NCBI GenBank assembly: GCA_958421655.1
Contig: CATZMG010000010.1
Span: 1-39,015 of the forward strand
Direction of reading: 5' to 3'
DNA: 39,015 bases
DNA from: an uncultured Collinsella sp.
GTDB lineage: Bacteria; Actinomycetota; Coriobacteriia; Coriobacteriales; Coriobacteriaceae
The notes beneath the pieces are model-generated. The model was given only the letters and a program-made list of their open reading frames with translations. It did no database searches and had not been told where the DNA came from. Numbering within the stretch: position 1 is the stretch's first letter; the number at the start of each line of letters is the position of its first letter. Shown one piece after another: positions 26,176 through 35,223 of the stretch. The translations under genes and the position numbers were made by a program.

Positions 26176-26206
26176 CCGCTCACGGTCGATTTTCGACCGT
26201 GAGCGG
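26176..26206. repeat. 14-bp perfect hairpin in the pilus upstream region
   Basis: CCGCTCACGGTCGA (26176-26189) and TCGACCGTGAGCGG (26193-26206) with a 3-nt loop. A very stable stem without a T-run; it may end read-through from the HAD gene or be a protein site. The surrounding 505 bp (25988-26492) have no gene: besides this and the 33-bp repeat they hold AT-rich sequence and the promoter below. Confidence 0.7.
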
Positions 26207-26372
26207 GATGTTTGCTCTTGAGCAAAATGTTGTGCAAATAAATCTAATGCCATTAAAAAATGATAGTCAACTAAATTACCAGCAGAAACCAAAAATAGAT
26301 AGCGAATAAACGAAGACAAATCTGAGCAAATGTCAAGAGAATTGAGAATTCGCTACAAAACCATCGGTTTTC

Positions 26373-26402
26373 TTGCTCAGATGTTCAAATAATCGCTACA
26401 AT
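26373..26402 (+). promoter_or_regulatory. Probable promoter of the pilus operon
   Basis: TTGCTC (26373-26378) and TACAAT (26397-26402) with an 18-bp spacer, about 90 bp before the start of the tip gene. A small AAAACC-ATC-GGTTTT dyad overlaps its upstream edge. Confidence 0.5.
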
Positions 26403-26492
26403 ACGGATTACTACGCGAGCGCAATTACAGATTGCGCAGATACGTTTGATGGTGAAAGAGCAAGATCGCGGTCTCTTGGGGAGGAGACATCG

Positions 26493-29400
26493 ATGAAAGC
26501 GAATTCAGATAAATCTAAGCAGCGTAAAAAAGCGACGCGCCGTGTACTGGCAGGCGTTTTGTGCGGAGCCTCCGTTTTGAGCTTGGTACTGTCGCTCGTC
26601 ATGCCCCCGATCTCGCAGGCCATTGCCAACGATGCCCAGACGGTTTCTACCGAGGAAACTGTGATGGGGGGGTTCCTCAAGTGAGTCTACTGATGTAGAC
26701 AACACCAACAACGGGGATACCGAAAACCAGAATAGTGACGAGACCGAGGGCGACGAAGCTGGCGACGATAGCCAGCCTGAGGAGCAGCCCGAGGAAGAGC
26801 AGCAGAACGAGGGTACAACGACTTCGGATGGTGAAACCGTTGCTGCGGTTGCGGAAAACGAGCGGGCTGGAGCGGATGCCGAGAAAATAACTAGCGCAAA
26901 CGATCTCCGCGATAAGCTTCAGGGTGTTGGAGCGGGTAAAAAGGCCAGCTTCGAGCTGATGAGTAACATCGATTACAACGACGAGATTTTTCTCGACGAG
27001 CGCGGTAGCAATATCACCCTTGATCTTAATGGCTGCAAGATAAAGCACTCGGGCGATGGTAATAAGCCGCTTTTCAGTGTGAGCAATGGTGCTAAGTTTA
27101 CAATCACGGATTTTAATCCGGGTGAGGATAAGATCGCTGACACTCAGCCGCTACGGGGTCAAGACCAGAAACTGGTAGCTGATAATTATGGCAAGACGGC
27201 AGAAATGTCCTATGTAGATGACGTTCCGACTAAGCTTACCTATTACGTGACTAAATCCAGTGTGGATACTACGGACAGCACTCGTACAAACGAGACCATC
27301 GACAAGCACGAGGTTATCATCAATGGTGCCATCGTGGGAACCAAAGACTCCGCGATGAGGCTCATCAACGTCTATACGGGCGGTACGTTTAACCTTCAGG
27401 GCGGCGTGCTGACCACGACTCAGAACGCGAAGGTCGGTAACCTGATCTATGCCGAGAACGGCTCTACCGTCAATATGAGCGGTGGCTACGTTTGCGGTGC
27501 AACCTCTACGGGCCAAGGCGCAGGCATCGAACTCAAAGATAAAAGTACGACCCTTAATCTGACCGGTGGCGTGATCGCAGGCAACTACGCTCTCAATGGC
27601 GGCGGTGTGTACGCTAACGGCTCTACAATCAACATGACTGTCGGTACGACTGGCGGTACGACTGGCGGCACGATTTCCGGTAACGGTACGTTCGAGGATC
27701 GGCCAGGTTATGGCGCGGGCATCTGTGCGCTTGGATCAACCGTAAACGTTAAGAGTGGTTACATCACCAATAACAATTGCCAGTTCAACTACATGGAGAG
27801 AGGCGTTTACGACGACCATAACGGCAACGGTTGTCACGGTGGTGGCGGCATTGCTGCTTACAATGGCGGCAGTCTCACAATTGAAGGCGGCTACATCACG
27901 GGCAACTGCTCTATCGAGGCTGGCGGCGGTATTTATGCTGGCGCTTGGAATCAAGCTCTTGAGAAGTTTACGTTCTCTGGTGGAACCATAGCTAGCAACG
28001 TAGCAGAAAACTCGGAGGGCGGCGGTATCCGTATTGCTGCGCCTACCGTTGGCGAGTTTAAAGTGCCGAAAGGTTCACACGCTTATATCACCAACAACAC
28101 AACCAATACATTCAACGACTGGGGCGGCGGCGGAGTTTTCGTCCAGGGTGGCAGTGACAAGGATGGCGTTACGTCGGCAAGACTCAAGATTTCTAACGCT
28201 CTGATTACCAAAAATGATGCCCAGGGCTTTGGCGGCGGCTTTGCCGCCTGCCCGACCGGCAAGACGGCGATTACCGACACCGATGGTATTGCGATTTTTG
28301 ACAATAATGACAATAACGGGTTTCATCGATCGGGTGGCACCCACGGCAAGAATGACGACGCGGATAAAAGCAATGACAATGACGACAAAGGCGAAATAAC
28401 TGAAGGGTTTAAAAATGCCGGTCACCGGGATCTTTTTCTTATTCGCGATGATAGTAACAATAGTTATATCGCAGCCGTAACGGGTCAGATGCTTGGTGGC
28501 GGCGCTGCCAACTGGAAGGGCATGATCGACGGCCAGCTTACGACCATCGGCAAGTACGATGGCGCCCAGGCTAAGTACATGATTGGCCTCGATGCAGATC
28601 CTTCCGAGGGTGATCAAGGGCTTGCCCGTGATAAAGCCAGGCTCTTCATCACGGGCAACAGCTCCAACGTTCACGGTGGCGGCATCATGACCAACGGAAA
28701 CGTTGTCGCCGGCTCCACCATGGGGGTGAGTGTGTATCCCAAGATGAAGCTCAACGGCATTAAAGCACTGACGGGCCGCAAGCTCGAGAAAGATGAGTTT
28801 GAGTTCGAGCTGCTCAAGCAGAATCCGATTGTTGACGAGAATGGCAAGCCGATTGTTGACAAGAATGGCAAGCCTTTATACACAGTTCCGAGCTTTGACT
28901 CCAAGGGCGCTCTTCAGCTCAATGGCTGCTCGGTGGTCAATACGGTGAAAAACGATGGGAATGGAAAATTCACCTTTGATCTGGGTGAAGTTTATGGCGA
29001 TGACGATCTTGTTTACTACTTGGTAGAGGTTCCTGGCACGGACAAGGACGTGGCTTACGACAAAACCATCTACAAAATTCATCCTAAGGTTGTGAAGGAT
29101 GAGGACAAGTCGCACAAGGTGCTTGACATTACATACACGTATTACAAAGTCACGAACGTTTCAGTAACAAAGGTAAAAAATGACGGCGCCGGCGCAAGAA
29201 CGTCAGAAACAGAATCAGCGGCCATCGCAGCGACTGAAGGCGAAAACGCTGTCAACTTTGCGCTTACCAGTGGTGCAACCTTCACCAACAAGTGCCCCAG
29301 TCGTTCCTGGACTCCTAATGCGACTAAGGTCGTTGAGGGCGGCGAGATGAAGGAGTTTACGCTTCAACTTGCGAAAGACAGCAAATTTCAAGACATCATC

Positions 29401-29952
29401 GGTACTGCCGTGACCACCTCTGGTAAAGATACGAAGCAGACGCTTTCGTTCAAGGACAAAAACAATAAAGAGGTTGTGCTCAAGTACTCGCTCTCTGATA
29501 TCAGGAATAATCCCGACGACCCGGGTGGCTCCACGGGTGGCTCTTTCAAGACCTTTACGTACTATGTGCGCGAGAAAACCGACGGTTCGCAGTTCTCGCA
29601 CTACACGTACGACCACTCGGTCTATAAGTTCACGGTTGTGCCAACGTATGACACCGAAAAAGGAGAGATCAACTGTAGGGTGACCTACAAGAAGGGAATC
29701 GTTAACTCCAAGGACGATTGGACAGCAGACCCCGATGCCAAAGAACGGACGTTCATCGACACCTCCGCCCCCAACTCCACCGACACCTCCATCCCCACCT
29801 TCACCAATACCTACTCCACCTCTTTGCCCCTTTCTGGTATGTCGGGCGTCACTCTGACGTACCTTGCCGGCGCGGCGGTGCTTTGCGCTGCTGCGGCCTG
29901 GATGCACATTCGTCGCAAGGCGAATGCGAAGGGAGGTAAGCGTCGTGAATAA
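26493..29952 (+). CDS. Large pilus tip adhesin, interrupted by a frameshift at a G7 tract
   Basis: The ATG at 26493 (GGAGGAG upstream) opens a 64-codon frame: a long basic signal peptide (KQRKKATRRVLAGVLCGASV ... ISQAIANDAQ) that ends at a TGA at 26682-26684. The mature protein continues in the next frame, open from 26665 to 29952. With six instead of seven G at 26666-26672 the two join smoothly (TVMGGSSSESTDVDNT) into ~1152 residues. The mature part has an acidic Glu/Asp/Gln-rich stalk, a right-handed beta-helix-like region (about 27300-28500; repeated GGxI, NNGGGI motifs), then two pilin-type isopeptide domains (ALTGRKLEKDEFEFELL; ATKVVEGGEMKEFTLQL), and a sorting signal LPLSG, hydrophobic helix and basic tail. 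The LPXTG-like motif has Ser for Thr. First gene of the pilus cluster. As written it is off; a sequencing error or phase variation could explain this. Confidence 0.8.
26666..26672 (+). other. G7 homopolymer at the frameshift point
   Basis: Seven G residues follow ATG-T context in GTGATGGGGGGGTTCC. The overlap of the two open frames is only 26665-26684, so the frameshift must lie here; loss of one G (or gain of two) restores the full gene. Confidence 0.85.
27652..27675 (+). repeat. Two tandem copies of a 12-bp unit in the tip gene
   Basis: GGTACGACTGGC occurs twice in a row, followed by a diverged third copy (GGCACGATTTCC). It encodes Gly-Thr-Thr-Gly repeats in the beta-helix region and is in-frame, so it can vary in number without breaking the gene. 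Confidence 0.7.
28825..28872 (+). repeat. 24-bp tandem duplication in the tip gene
   Basis: The units 28825-28848 and 28849-28872 differ at one base and encode PIVDENGK then PIVDKNGK. An in-frame recent duplication in a surface loop of the first pilin-type domain. Confidence 0.85.
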
Positions 29953-31603
29953 GAAAGTTTGCTCCTTCCCGATCTTGTTTGCGCTGCTTGCCCTCCTGAT
30001 CGGCACCTGCGCGGCTGTGTTCCCCGCATCCGCGCAGGCCGTGCCGACCTCGACCGGTTCCATCACGGTGAGCGGCACCGTGGCGCGCAGCTACGACGCC
30101 TACCAGATCTTTAGCGCCAACGTCGTCGACGGCGACAGCGACGCCAAGATCGCCACCGACCTCGCCTGGGCAAGCGACGCCGTGCGCGACGCCGCGCTGC
30201 CTGTGCTGCACAGCGCCGGCATGCCCAACTCCCAGACCACCGCACAGGAAGCTGCCGAATGGCTCAACGCCGATTCCCACCTTACGAGCGCGCTGAGCGC
30301 ACAGCTCGCTCGTTCCCTCCAGAGCTCTGACGCCGTGCCCCTTAACGCGGGCACGGCGTCAGAGCTGCCCTGTGGCTACTGGCTCATCGTCGCCGACGAC
30401 GACTCCATCGCCCAGGGCGAGGCCGGCACCGCGCCGATCATGGCCCTGGTCGGCGGCAGCGCCGTCACCGTCAAGCCCAAGGCCGCGACGCCCAAGGTGG
30501 CCAAGCACGTGCTGGAGGACAGCACCGCCGCATGGGGCAAGGCCGCCGACGCCACGGTCGCCGACGACCTGTACTGGCGCCTCTCTGCCACGGTCCCGGC
30601 GGGTCTTACCGCTTACGACACCTATACGGTGCGGTTCGTCGACACCATGAGCGCGGGGCTCGACCCCTCCAAGGTCGCTGCGAGCATGCATGTATACGTG
30701 GCGGCAGGCGCGGACGGCGGCTTTGACGCCGTCTCGGCCGGCAAGGACGGTCGCGCCGGCACCGACCCCGCGAAGGGCTGGACCGATATCACGGCTCACT
30801 GCAGGGTCTCGGTCGACGGTAAGACCTTCACCGTGTGCACCGGCGACCTCATCGCCGCGCTCGGCGGGGCCGACGCCTTCACCGCGGGCGCCCGCGTGGT
30901 CGCCGTGTACAATGCGCCGCTCAACAGCGCATGCAACCACGGCATCGCGAAGGGCAACCCCAACGAGGTCTACCTGCGCTACCCGCGCTCTCCCTTTGCC
31001 GACCAGTCCGGCGATGCCGGCTTTACCCGCACGCCGAGCGACGATGCGTGCGCCTACACCTGGGATCTCGCGCTCACCAAGCGCGGCAGCGACGGCGACA
31101 AGCCGCTTGCCGGGGCGGTCCTGAGCATCGCCGATGACCGTGGTCGCACGCTGGCGGCCGACGGCATGTGGGATGCGGAGGGCAAGGCCACCGTCACCAC
31201 GGGCGAGGACGGCCGCGTGACCGTCTCGGGCGTGGACTCGGGCAAGCTGGAGGTCCGTGAGCTCAAGGCGCCCAAGGGCTACACCGCCTTTGAGGGCACG
31301 CGCTCCGTGACGGTCAAGGCCGAGGGCCTGGACGTCGACCAGGTGGCCGCCGCCAAGCCCAAGCTCACCATCACGGCCGAGTCGCCCCTGCGCGCCGACA
31401 GCGCGGACGGGTCGACGGGCAGCCTGGAGGCGTCGCTCATCAATACGCCCACCGGCACACCCCCTAGCATTACCACCGGAGGCTTTATGCCCTCGACTGG
31501 CGATATGGCAATGTACGCCGCGGCCGCCGCAGCGGTCGCCGGAGCCGCGCTCATCGTGGTCGCGCTCCTGGTCAAGCGGGGAGGTGGCAGCCATAAAGAG
31601 TAG
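29945..31603 (+). CDS. Pilin with isopeptide domain, MPSTG sorting signal
   Basis: 552 residues from the GTG at 29945, which overlaps the end of the tip gene by 8 bp and has GGGAGG upstream. A signal peptide (VCSFPILFALLALLIGTCAAVFPASAQA) is followed by an N-terminal domain (SYDAYQIFSANV), a D2-type fimbrial isopeptide domain (TPKVAKHVLEDSTAAWGKA; LRYPRSPF), and a SpaA-like beta domain (LALTKRGSDGDKPLAGAVLSI ... LEVRELKAPKGYTAFEG) whose Lys and Glu could form an isopeptide. It ends GFMPSTGDM, hydrophobic helix, KRGGGSHKE: the usual first Leu of LPXTG is Met. Paralogous to the next pilin. Its base composition is much more GC-rich than the two pilin genes around it. Probably the minor or basal pilin. 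Confidence 0.85.
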   Translation: MNKKVCSFPILFALLALLIGTCAAVFPASAQAVPTSTGSITVSGTVARSYDAYQIFSANVVDGDSDAKIATDLAWASDAVRDAALPVLHSAGMPNSQTTAQEAAEWLNADSHLTSALSAQLARSLQSSDAVPLNAGTASELPCGYWLIVADDDSIAQGEAGTAPIMALVGGSAVTVKPKAATPKVAKHVLEDSTAAWGKAADATVADDLYWRLSATVPAGLTAYDTYTVRFVDTMSAGLDPSKVAASMHVYVAAGADGGFDAVSAGKDGRAGTDPAKGWTDITAHCRVSVDGKTFTVCTGDLIAALGGADAFTAGARVVAVYNAPLNSACNHGIAKGNPNEVYLRYPRSPFADQSGDAGFTRTPSDDACAYTWDLALTKRGSDGDKPLAGAVLSIADDRGRTLAADGMWDAEGKATVTTGEDGRVTVSGVDSGKLEVRELKAPKGYTAFEGTRSVTVKAEGLDVDQVAAAKPKLTITAESPLRADSADGSTGSLEASLINTPTGTPPSITTGGFMPSTGDMAMYAAAAAAVAGAALIVVALLVKRGGGSHKE

Positions 31604-31711
31604 CTGGCAGCCCCACAGAGAGCGGGGCGAGACGTAGCGAAGTAGATGCTAAGACACAGACAGACGGATTTAGATCAAATGGAATTCAAGCAGAAAGCAG
31701 AGGAAAAGAAG

Positions 31712-33505
31712 ATGAGCATGAGCAAGAACATCGCACGCCTGGCAGTGACGGCAGGTCTCACAGCAGCGCTGAGCTTCGGCGGAGTTATGGCCCCGGTGAC
31801 CATGGCGTTTGCTGATGGTGCGACGACTTCGGACAACAGCATTACGATTAGGCAGGTTGATGGCAATGCATCCACCAAGTTCAAGGCCTATCGGATTTTC
31901 AATGCGGATGTTATAAACGAGGACAACAAAAAGGTTGTTTCCAATGTCAAATGGGCCGTGGATGATGGGGTTCAGGCGAAAATAATCTCGGCAATCACGG
32001 GCAGCGCTAACTACGACGCATCGGAAAAGCAACTTCCCAAAACTGACGTGACTGCACAGAACGTAGCTGACTGGCTGGCTGCGAATATCCAGAACGCGGG
32101 GGCTGTGGATAACGATGCCCTGCTCAATAAGATTGCCGGTTTTGTCGAGGTTACCAATCCCGTCAAGCCAAAGGACCCTATCAACAATGTTGCGTTCGAT
32201 GCCAACATCCCGGTCTCCTTCGATGAATCGGGCTACTATCTCTTTTTGACTGACAGCGACAGCATTAGCGCATCAACTGATGCAAGCAAGAAGGCAAATA
32301 CCGGCACCTCGCCAATTTTCGCTATTGTCGGTGGCGACCCCGTTATCGTTACAGAGAAGACCAGTATTCCTACAGTCAGCAAGGCTGTCATGGATGACAA
32401 GGATCAATCTTGGGAAACAGGGGCCAAACGCGACCCCAATAAGGCCGCTGACTCAGCTATGGACGATTGGGTCGATTATAAACTCGTCGGTACGGTTGCG
32501 AGTAATATCGACACCTATAGCGCCTATAACTACGCTTTCACGGACAAACTGCCTGATTCTATGACGCCCAAGTTCGTTGATGACAGTGAGAATAATGTTC
32601 CGGATGTCACGGTTATGATTGACAACCAGACCGTTAAGAATGATGCCGAGCATGGCTACACTAAAGAGTTCTCGGATGCCAACGAGCTTACCGTTAACTT
32701 CAAAAATCTTAAGGATTGCGTTGACGTTGAGAATAACCACATTACCGTCAACGCTAACTCGAAGGTGACTGTCGAGTACAAGGCAAAGCTCGACTCTACT
32801 AAGATCTTTCAAGACGGTAAGATCAAAGATGAATTCGACGGTTTGGTTGGTAAAGCCCAGGGAAATAAGGTTACGCTGACTTATTCCAACAATCCGCACG
32901 GCAATGGCATCGGCACCACGGTTGAGAACCTTGCTTATGACTACACCTACGGCATCAATGTCACCAAGGTCGGTAGTGACGCTGTAGATGGCAAAAACCC
33001 GACTCTTTCGGGAGTTAAATTCACTCTGCAGGAGAAGAATGGCAATACTACCGAAAACAAGTACATCGACGCTAAAGGCATAAAACATAACGAGGGCGAA
33101 GTGGTAGAGCTTACCACGGATGACAACGGTGAAATTAATGTTGTCGGTCTCGATGAGGGCACCTATGTCCTCAAGGAGGTTAAGCCTGCGCCTGGCTACA
33201 ACAACTCCGCGGCAAACGGTGTGACATTTACTATCAGGCGTACGCTCAATCAGACCGGTGCGGAAGTGAAGCCCGACGCTACGAGCGCCATCGTGGCAGG
33301 TCAAGATGTTGTTCAGGCTGACTCTGCAAAGGCTGAGGTCGGTAAGCTCAGCTTCACCATTGTCGACCAGAAGGGCTCCGGCCTCCCGCTCACCGGTCTC
33401 AACGGCGTGACCTTCACCTGGATCGCTGGTGGCGCGGTGCTGTGCATCGGCGTGGCGCACCTCATCCGCAGCCGTAAGCAGGCTGAGGAGTCCGAGCAGG
33501 AGTAA
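31712..33505 (+). CDS. Backbone-type pilin, LPLTG sorting signal
   Basis: 597 residues from ATG 31712 (GAGGAAAAGAAG upstream). Signal peptide to about MAFADG; N-terminal domain with FKAYRIFNADV and YYLFLTDSDSISAS; middle isopeptide domain (TVSKAVMDDKDQSWE; DYKLVGTVASNIDTY; KVTLTYSNNPHG, the classic end of fimbrial backbone domains); C-terminal SpaA-like domain (YGINVTKVGSD ... LSGVKFTLQE ... GTYVLKEVKPAPGY); then GLPLTGLNG, hydrophobic helix and basic tail. I see no YPKN pilin motif; the lysine in the TVSKAV block is a candidate for polymerisation. 108 bp after the previous pilin and followed by a terminator, so it closes the pilin operon. Likely the major shaft subunit, joined by the sortase at 34224. 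Confidence 0.88.
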   Translation: MSMSKNIARLAVTAGLTAALSFGGVMAPVTMAFADGATTSDNSITIRQVDGNASTKFKAYRIFNADVINEDNKKVVSNVKWAVDDGVQAKIISAITGSANYDASEKQLPKTDVTAQNVADWLAANIQNAGAVDNDALLNKIAGFVEVTNPVKPKDPINNVAFDANIPVSFDESGYYLFLTDSDSISASTDASKKANTGTSPIFAIVGGDPVIVTEKTSIPTVSKAVMDDKDQSWETGAKRDPNKAADSAMDDWVDYKLVGTVASNIDTYSAYNYAFTDKLPDSMTPKFVDDSENNVPDVTVMIDNQTVKNDAEHGYTKEFSDANELTVNFKNLKDCVDVENNHITVNANSKVTVEYKAKLDSTKIFQDGKIKDEFDGLVGKAQGNKVTLTYSNNPHGNGIGTTVENLAYDYTYGINVTKVGSDAVDGKNPTLSGVKFTLQEKNGNTTENKYIDAKGIKHNEGEVVELTTDDNGEINVVGLDEGTYVLKEVKPAPGYNNSAANGVTFTIRRTLNQTGAEVKPDATSAIVAGQDVVQADSAKAEVGKLSFTIVDQKGSGLPLTGLNGVTFTWIAGGAVLCIGVAHLIRSRKQAEESEQE

Positions 33506-33606
33506 CGCTCGCTCACCCATCCCTTTGGCAGGTGGGATGTGATGGCCATGAGACTTGCGGACACTTTTCTCGTCCATCCACGTTCTTGCTTTGCCATTCT
33601 CTTTTC

Positions 33607-33645
33607 GGGGCAGACTCCGCGCTGGAGTCTGCCCCGTTATTTTTG
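33607..33645 (+). terminator. Terminator of the pilin operon
   Basis: GGGGCAGACTCC (33607-33618) pairs exactly with GGAGTCTGCCCC (33624-33635), followed by GTTATTTTT. Nothing else is evident in the 306-bp gap to the next small gene apart from a -10-like TACACT near 33740. Confidence 0.9.
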
Positions 33646-33811
33646 GACATAGCAGCTGGGGCGCCGTTGCTTGCGGGATCGAGCGTATGGTTAGCGAACA
33701 GATGTTTGCAATTATTGCGTTTACCAGCTGTGGGTGCATACACTCGCAGTAAAATGGCTTTGCGACGCATCCCGTGCGCGGGCGGCCGACGACTCGATCG
33801 GAGGTCCCCAA

Positions 33812-33964
33812 ATGCTGAAATTCCTTAACGCGCTCGCCGCCCTCGCGGCGGTGGGCTCGTTCGTCATCGCGTTTCTTGATTCGTATGAGGTTCGGTTTAA
33901 GGTCCGTAGGCGCACGCGCGGTGCGGACGGTAGAAGGCATTTGCGCCGCAACAAGCGCAAATAA
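33812..33964 (+). CDS. Small single-pass membrane protein
   Basis: 50 residues, with GGAGG 7 bp before the ATG and a terminator right after the stop. One hydrophobic helix (LNALAALAAVGSFVIAFLDSY) is followed by a very basic tail (FKVRRRTRGADGRRHLRRNKRK). The ribosome site, own terminator and amino-acid pattern support a real gene. It stands alone between the pilins and the sortase, in its own short transcription unit. No family recognised; a membrane regulator or accessory of pilus assembly is possible, as is an unrelated small protein or leaderless peptide. Confidence 0.6.
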   Translation: MLKFLNALAALAAVGSFVIAFLDSYEVRFKVRRRTRGADGRRHLRRNKRK

Positions 33965-33965
33965 G

Positions 33966-33994
33966 AATGCCCGGGGTTAGAGGCCCGGGCATTT
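33966..33994 (+). terminator. Terminator after the small membrane protein
   Basis: ATGCCCGGG (33967-33975) pairs with CCCGGGCAT (33984-33992) around an 8-nt loop, followed by TT. Short T-run but a strong stem. Confidence 0.7.
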
Positions 33995-34193
33995 AACAAC
34001 GTCGGAAACTGGTCGCCCGCGCTTTCGAACACTTACGCGGGATGCGTCGTTTCCTATTGACATTGTATCCCGAATCGCCCAACCGATTCGGGACATTTTG
34101 AAAACGCAAATGCGGGCTTATCCTCGACTGGACGGTGCAGCCTAGCTGCGTTGTCCGGCGCATGAGCTCGCAATTCGGCTATTATTTGTTTAG

Positions 34194-34207
34194 ACAACTT
34201 GAGTTGT
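34194..34207. promoter_or_regulatory. Palindrome ahead of the sortase gene
   Basis: ACAACT-TG-AGTTGT, 17 bp before the sortase start and just after a -10-like TATTAT (about 34180). Possible operator or leader hairpin; the rest of 33995-34223 shows no gene. Confidence 0.35.
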
Positions 34208-34223
34208 AGAGGAGTGACCGGCG

Positions 34224-35162
34224 ATGGTGCAGGGCGCCAAACATATGAAGAGCAATAACGCCGCGGCCAACGGCGGCTCAAGCCCCCAGCCCAAACCTCA
34301 ACCAAAGCCCAAGCGCCGTCGCAAGCGGCTGCCGCGCTGGGCCGACCGGCTCATCACCATCGTCATCATCCTTATTGGCGTGGGCCTTATGACCTGGCCG
34401 TGGATCTTGGACCGGCTCGAGGCCTCGGGCGTGTTCAACCAGATCAGCACCGTGTCCAGCACCGTGGACGCGCTATCTGCCGAGGAGCGCGAGCGCATCC
34501 TGCTCCAGGCGCGCTCCTATAACGAGCAGCTGGCGGGCGAGGCCACCGAGCTTCCCGCCGACCAGATCGAGCCCTACGCTCAGCAGCTCATCTTTGACCG
34601 CGACCCCATGATGAGCTGGGTCGAGATCCCCTCCATCGACGTTAGTATGCCCATCTACCACGGCACGAGCGAGGAGGTGCTTATGGCGGGCGTCGGCCAC
34701 CTGGAGGGCACGAGCCTGCCGGTGGGCGGCACCTCGACGCATTGCGTGCTCACCGCGCACTCGGGCATGCGCAACCTGAGCATGTTCGACGACATCCACT
34801 CGCTGGAGCCCGGCGACCTGGTGCTGCTGCACACCATGAACAAGACGCTCGCCTACAAGATGGTGGACTCCGAGGTCGTGCTGCCCGAGGAGATGGAGTC
34901 GCTGACCATCGAGCCCGGCGCCGACAAGGTGACGCTCGTCACCTGCACGCCCTACGGCGTGAACGACCATCGCCTGCTGGTGCATTGCGTGCGCACCAAG
35001 TACAACAAGAAGGACGTCGACAAGCAAAAGTCGCTGGCCGGCCGCCACTGGGGCAAGCGCGAGTTTGCCGTGCTCATCGTGGTCGTAGCCATTGTGCTGT
35101 TGCTGCTGGACATCGTGATCCACGCGGTACGCAAACGCCGCAAGGCCAAAGCCTCGGCATAA
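34224..35162 (+). CDS. srtC: Class C (pilus-assembling) sortase
   Basis: 312-residue membrane transpeptidase that joins pilin subunits at their LPXTG-like signals. A Pro/Lys-rich cytoplasmic tail leads to helix 1 (about 42-61), then the extracellular catalytic domain and a second C-terminal helix (about 283-303), the topology specific to class C. Catalytic residues are His179 in LTAHSGM, Cys241 in TLVTCTPYGVNDHR and Arg250. The lid region reads FDRDPMMSW, keeping the Asp-Pro of the class C lid though the usual aromatic third residue is Met. Start at ATG 34224 (GGAG upstream); ATG 34245 is an alternative. The only sortase in the window, so it presumably handles LPLSG, MPSTG and LPLTG substrates, with the final cell-wall anchoring done by a housekeeping enzyme elsewhere. 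Confidence 0.93.
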   Translation: MVQGAKHMKSNNAAANGGSSPQPKPQPKPKRRRKRLPRWADRLITIVIILIGVGLMTWPWILDRLEASGVFNQISTVSSTVDALSAEERERILLQARSYNEQLAGEATELPADQIEPYAQQLIFDRDPMMSWVEIPSIDVSMPIYHGTSEEVLMAGVGHLEGTSLPVGGTSTHCVLTAHSGMRNLSMFDDIHSLEPGDLVLLHTMNKTLAYKMVDSEVVLPEEMESLTIEPGADKVTLVTCTPYGVNDHRLLVHCVRTKYNKKDVDKQKSLAGRHWGKREFAVLIVVVAIVLLLLDIVIHAVRKRRKAKASA

Positions 35163-35176
35163 GACATTCTCCAGAA

Positions 35177-35209
35177 CCACCACAATGGGGACAGGCACCT
35201 TTGTGGTGG
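35177..35209 (+). repeat. 33-bp hairpin repeat, copy 4
   Basis: CCACCACAATGG, loop GGACAGGCA, CCTTTGTGGTGG with one stem mismatch and no T-run. It is followed 14 bp later by copy 4 of the 59-bp repeat. Confidence 0.82.
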
Positions 35210-35223
35210 TCGGGACTTCCAAA

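Noticed and set aside
26959..29952. Tip adhesin starting at the ATG at 26959
   Set aside because: The same frame is open and protein-like upstream to 26665 and the signal peptide is in the adjoining frame; an internal start would leave the protein unable to be exported.
30359..31594. 411-codon minus-strand frame opposite the GC-rich pilin
   Set aside because: Shadow produced by extreme GC content at third positions; no start signal or family resemblance.
32453..33940. 495-codon minus-strand frame opposite the backbone pilin
   Set aside because: It crosses a clear plus-strand terminator and the small gene, and its sequence has no domain; the pilin has a signal peptide and LPLTG motif.
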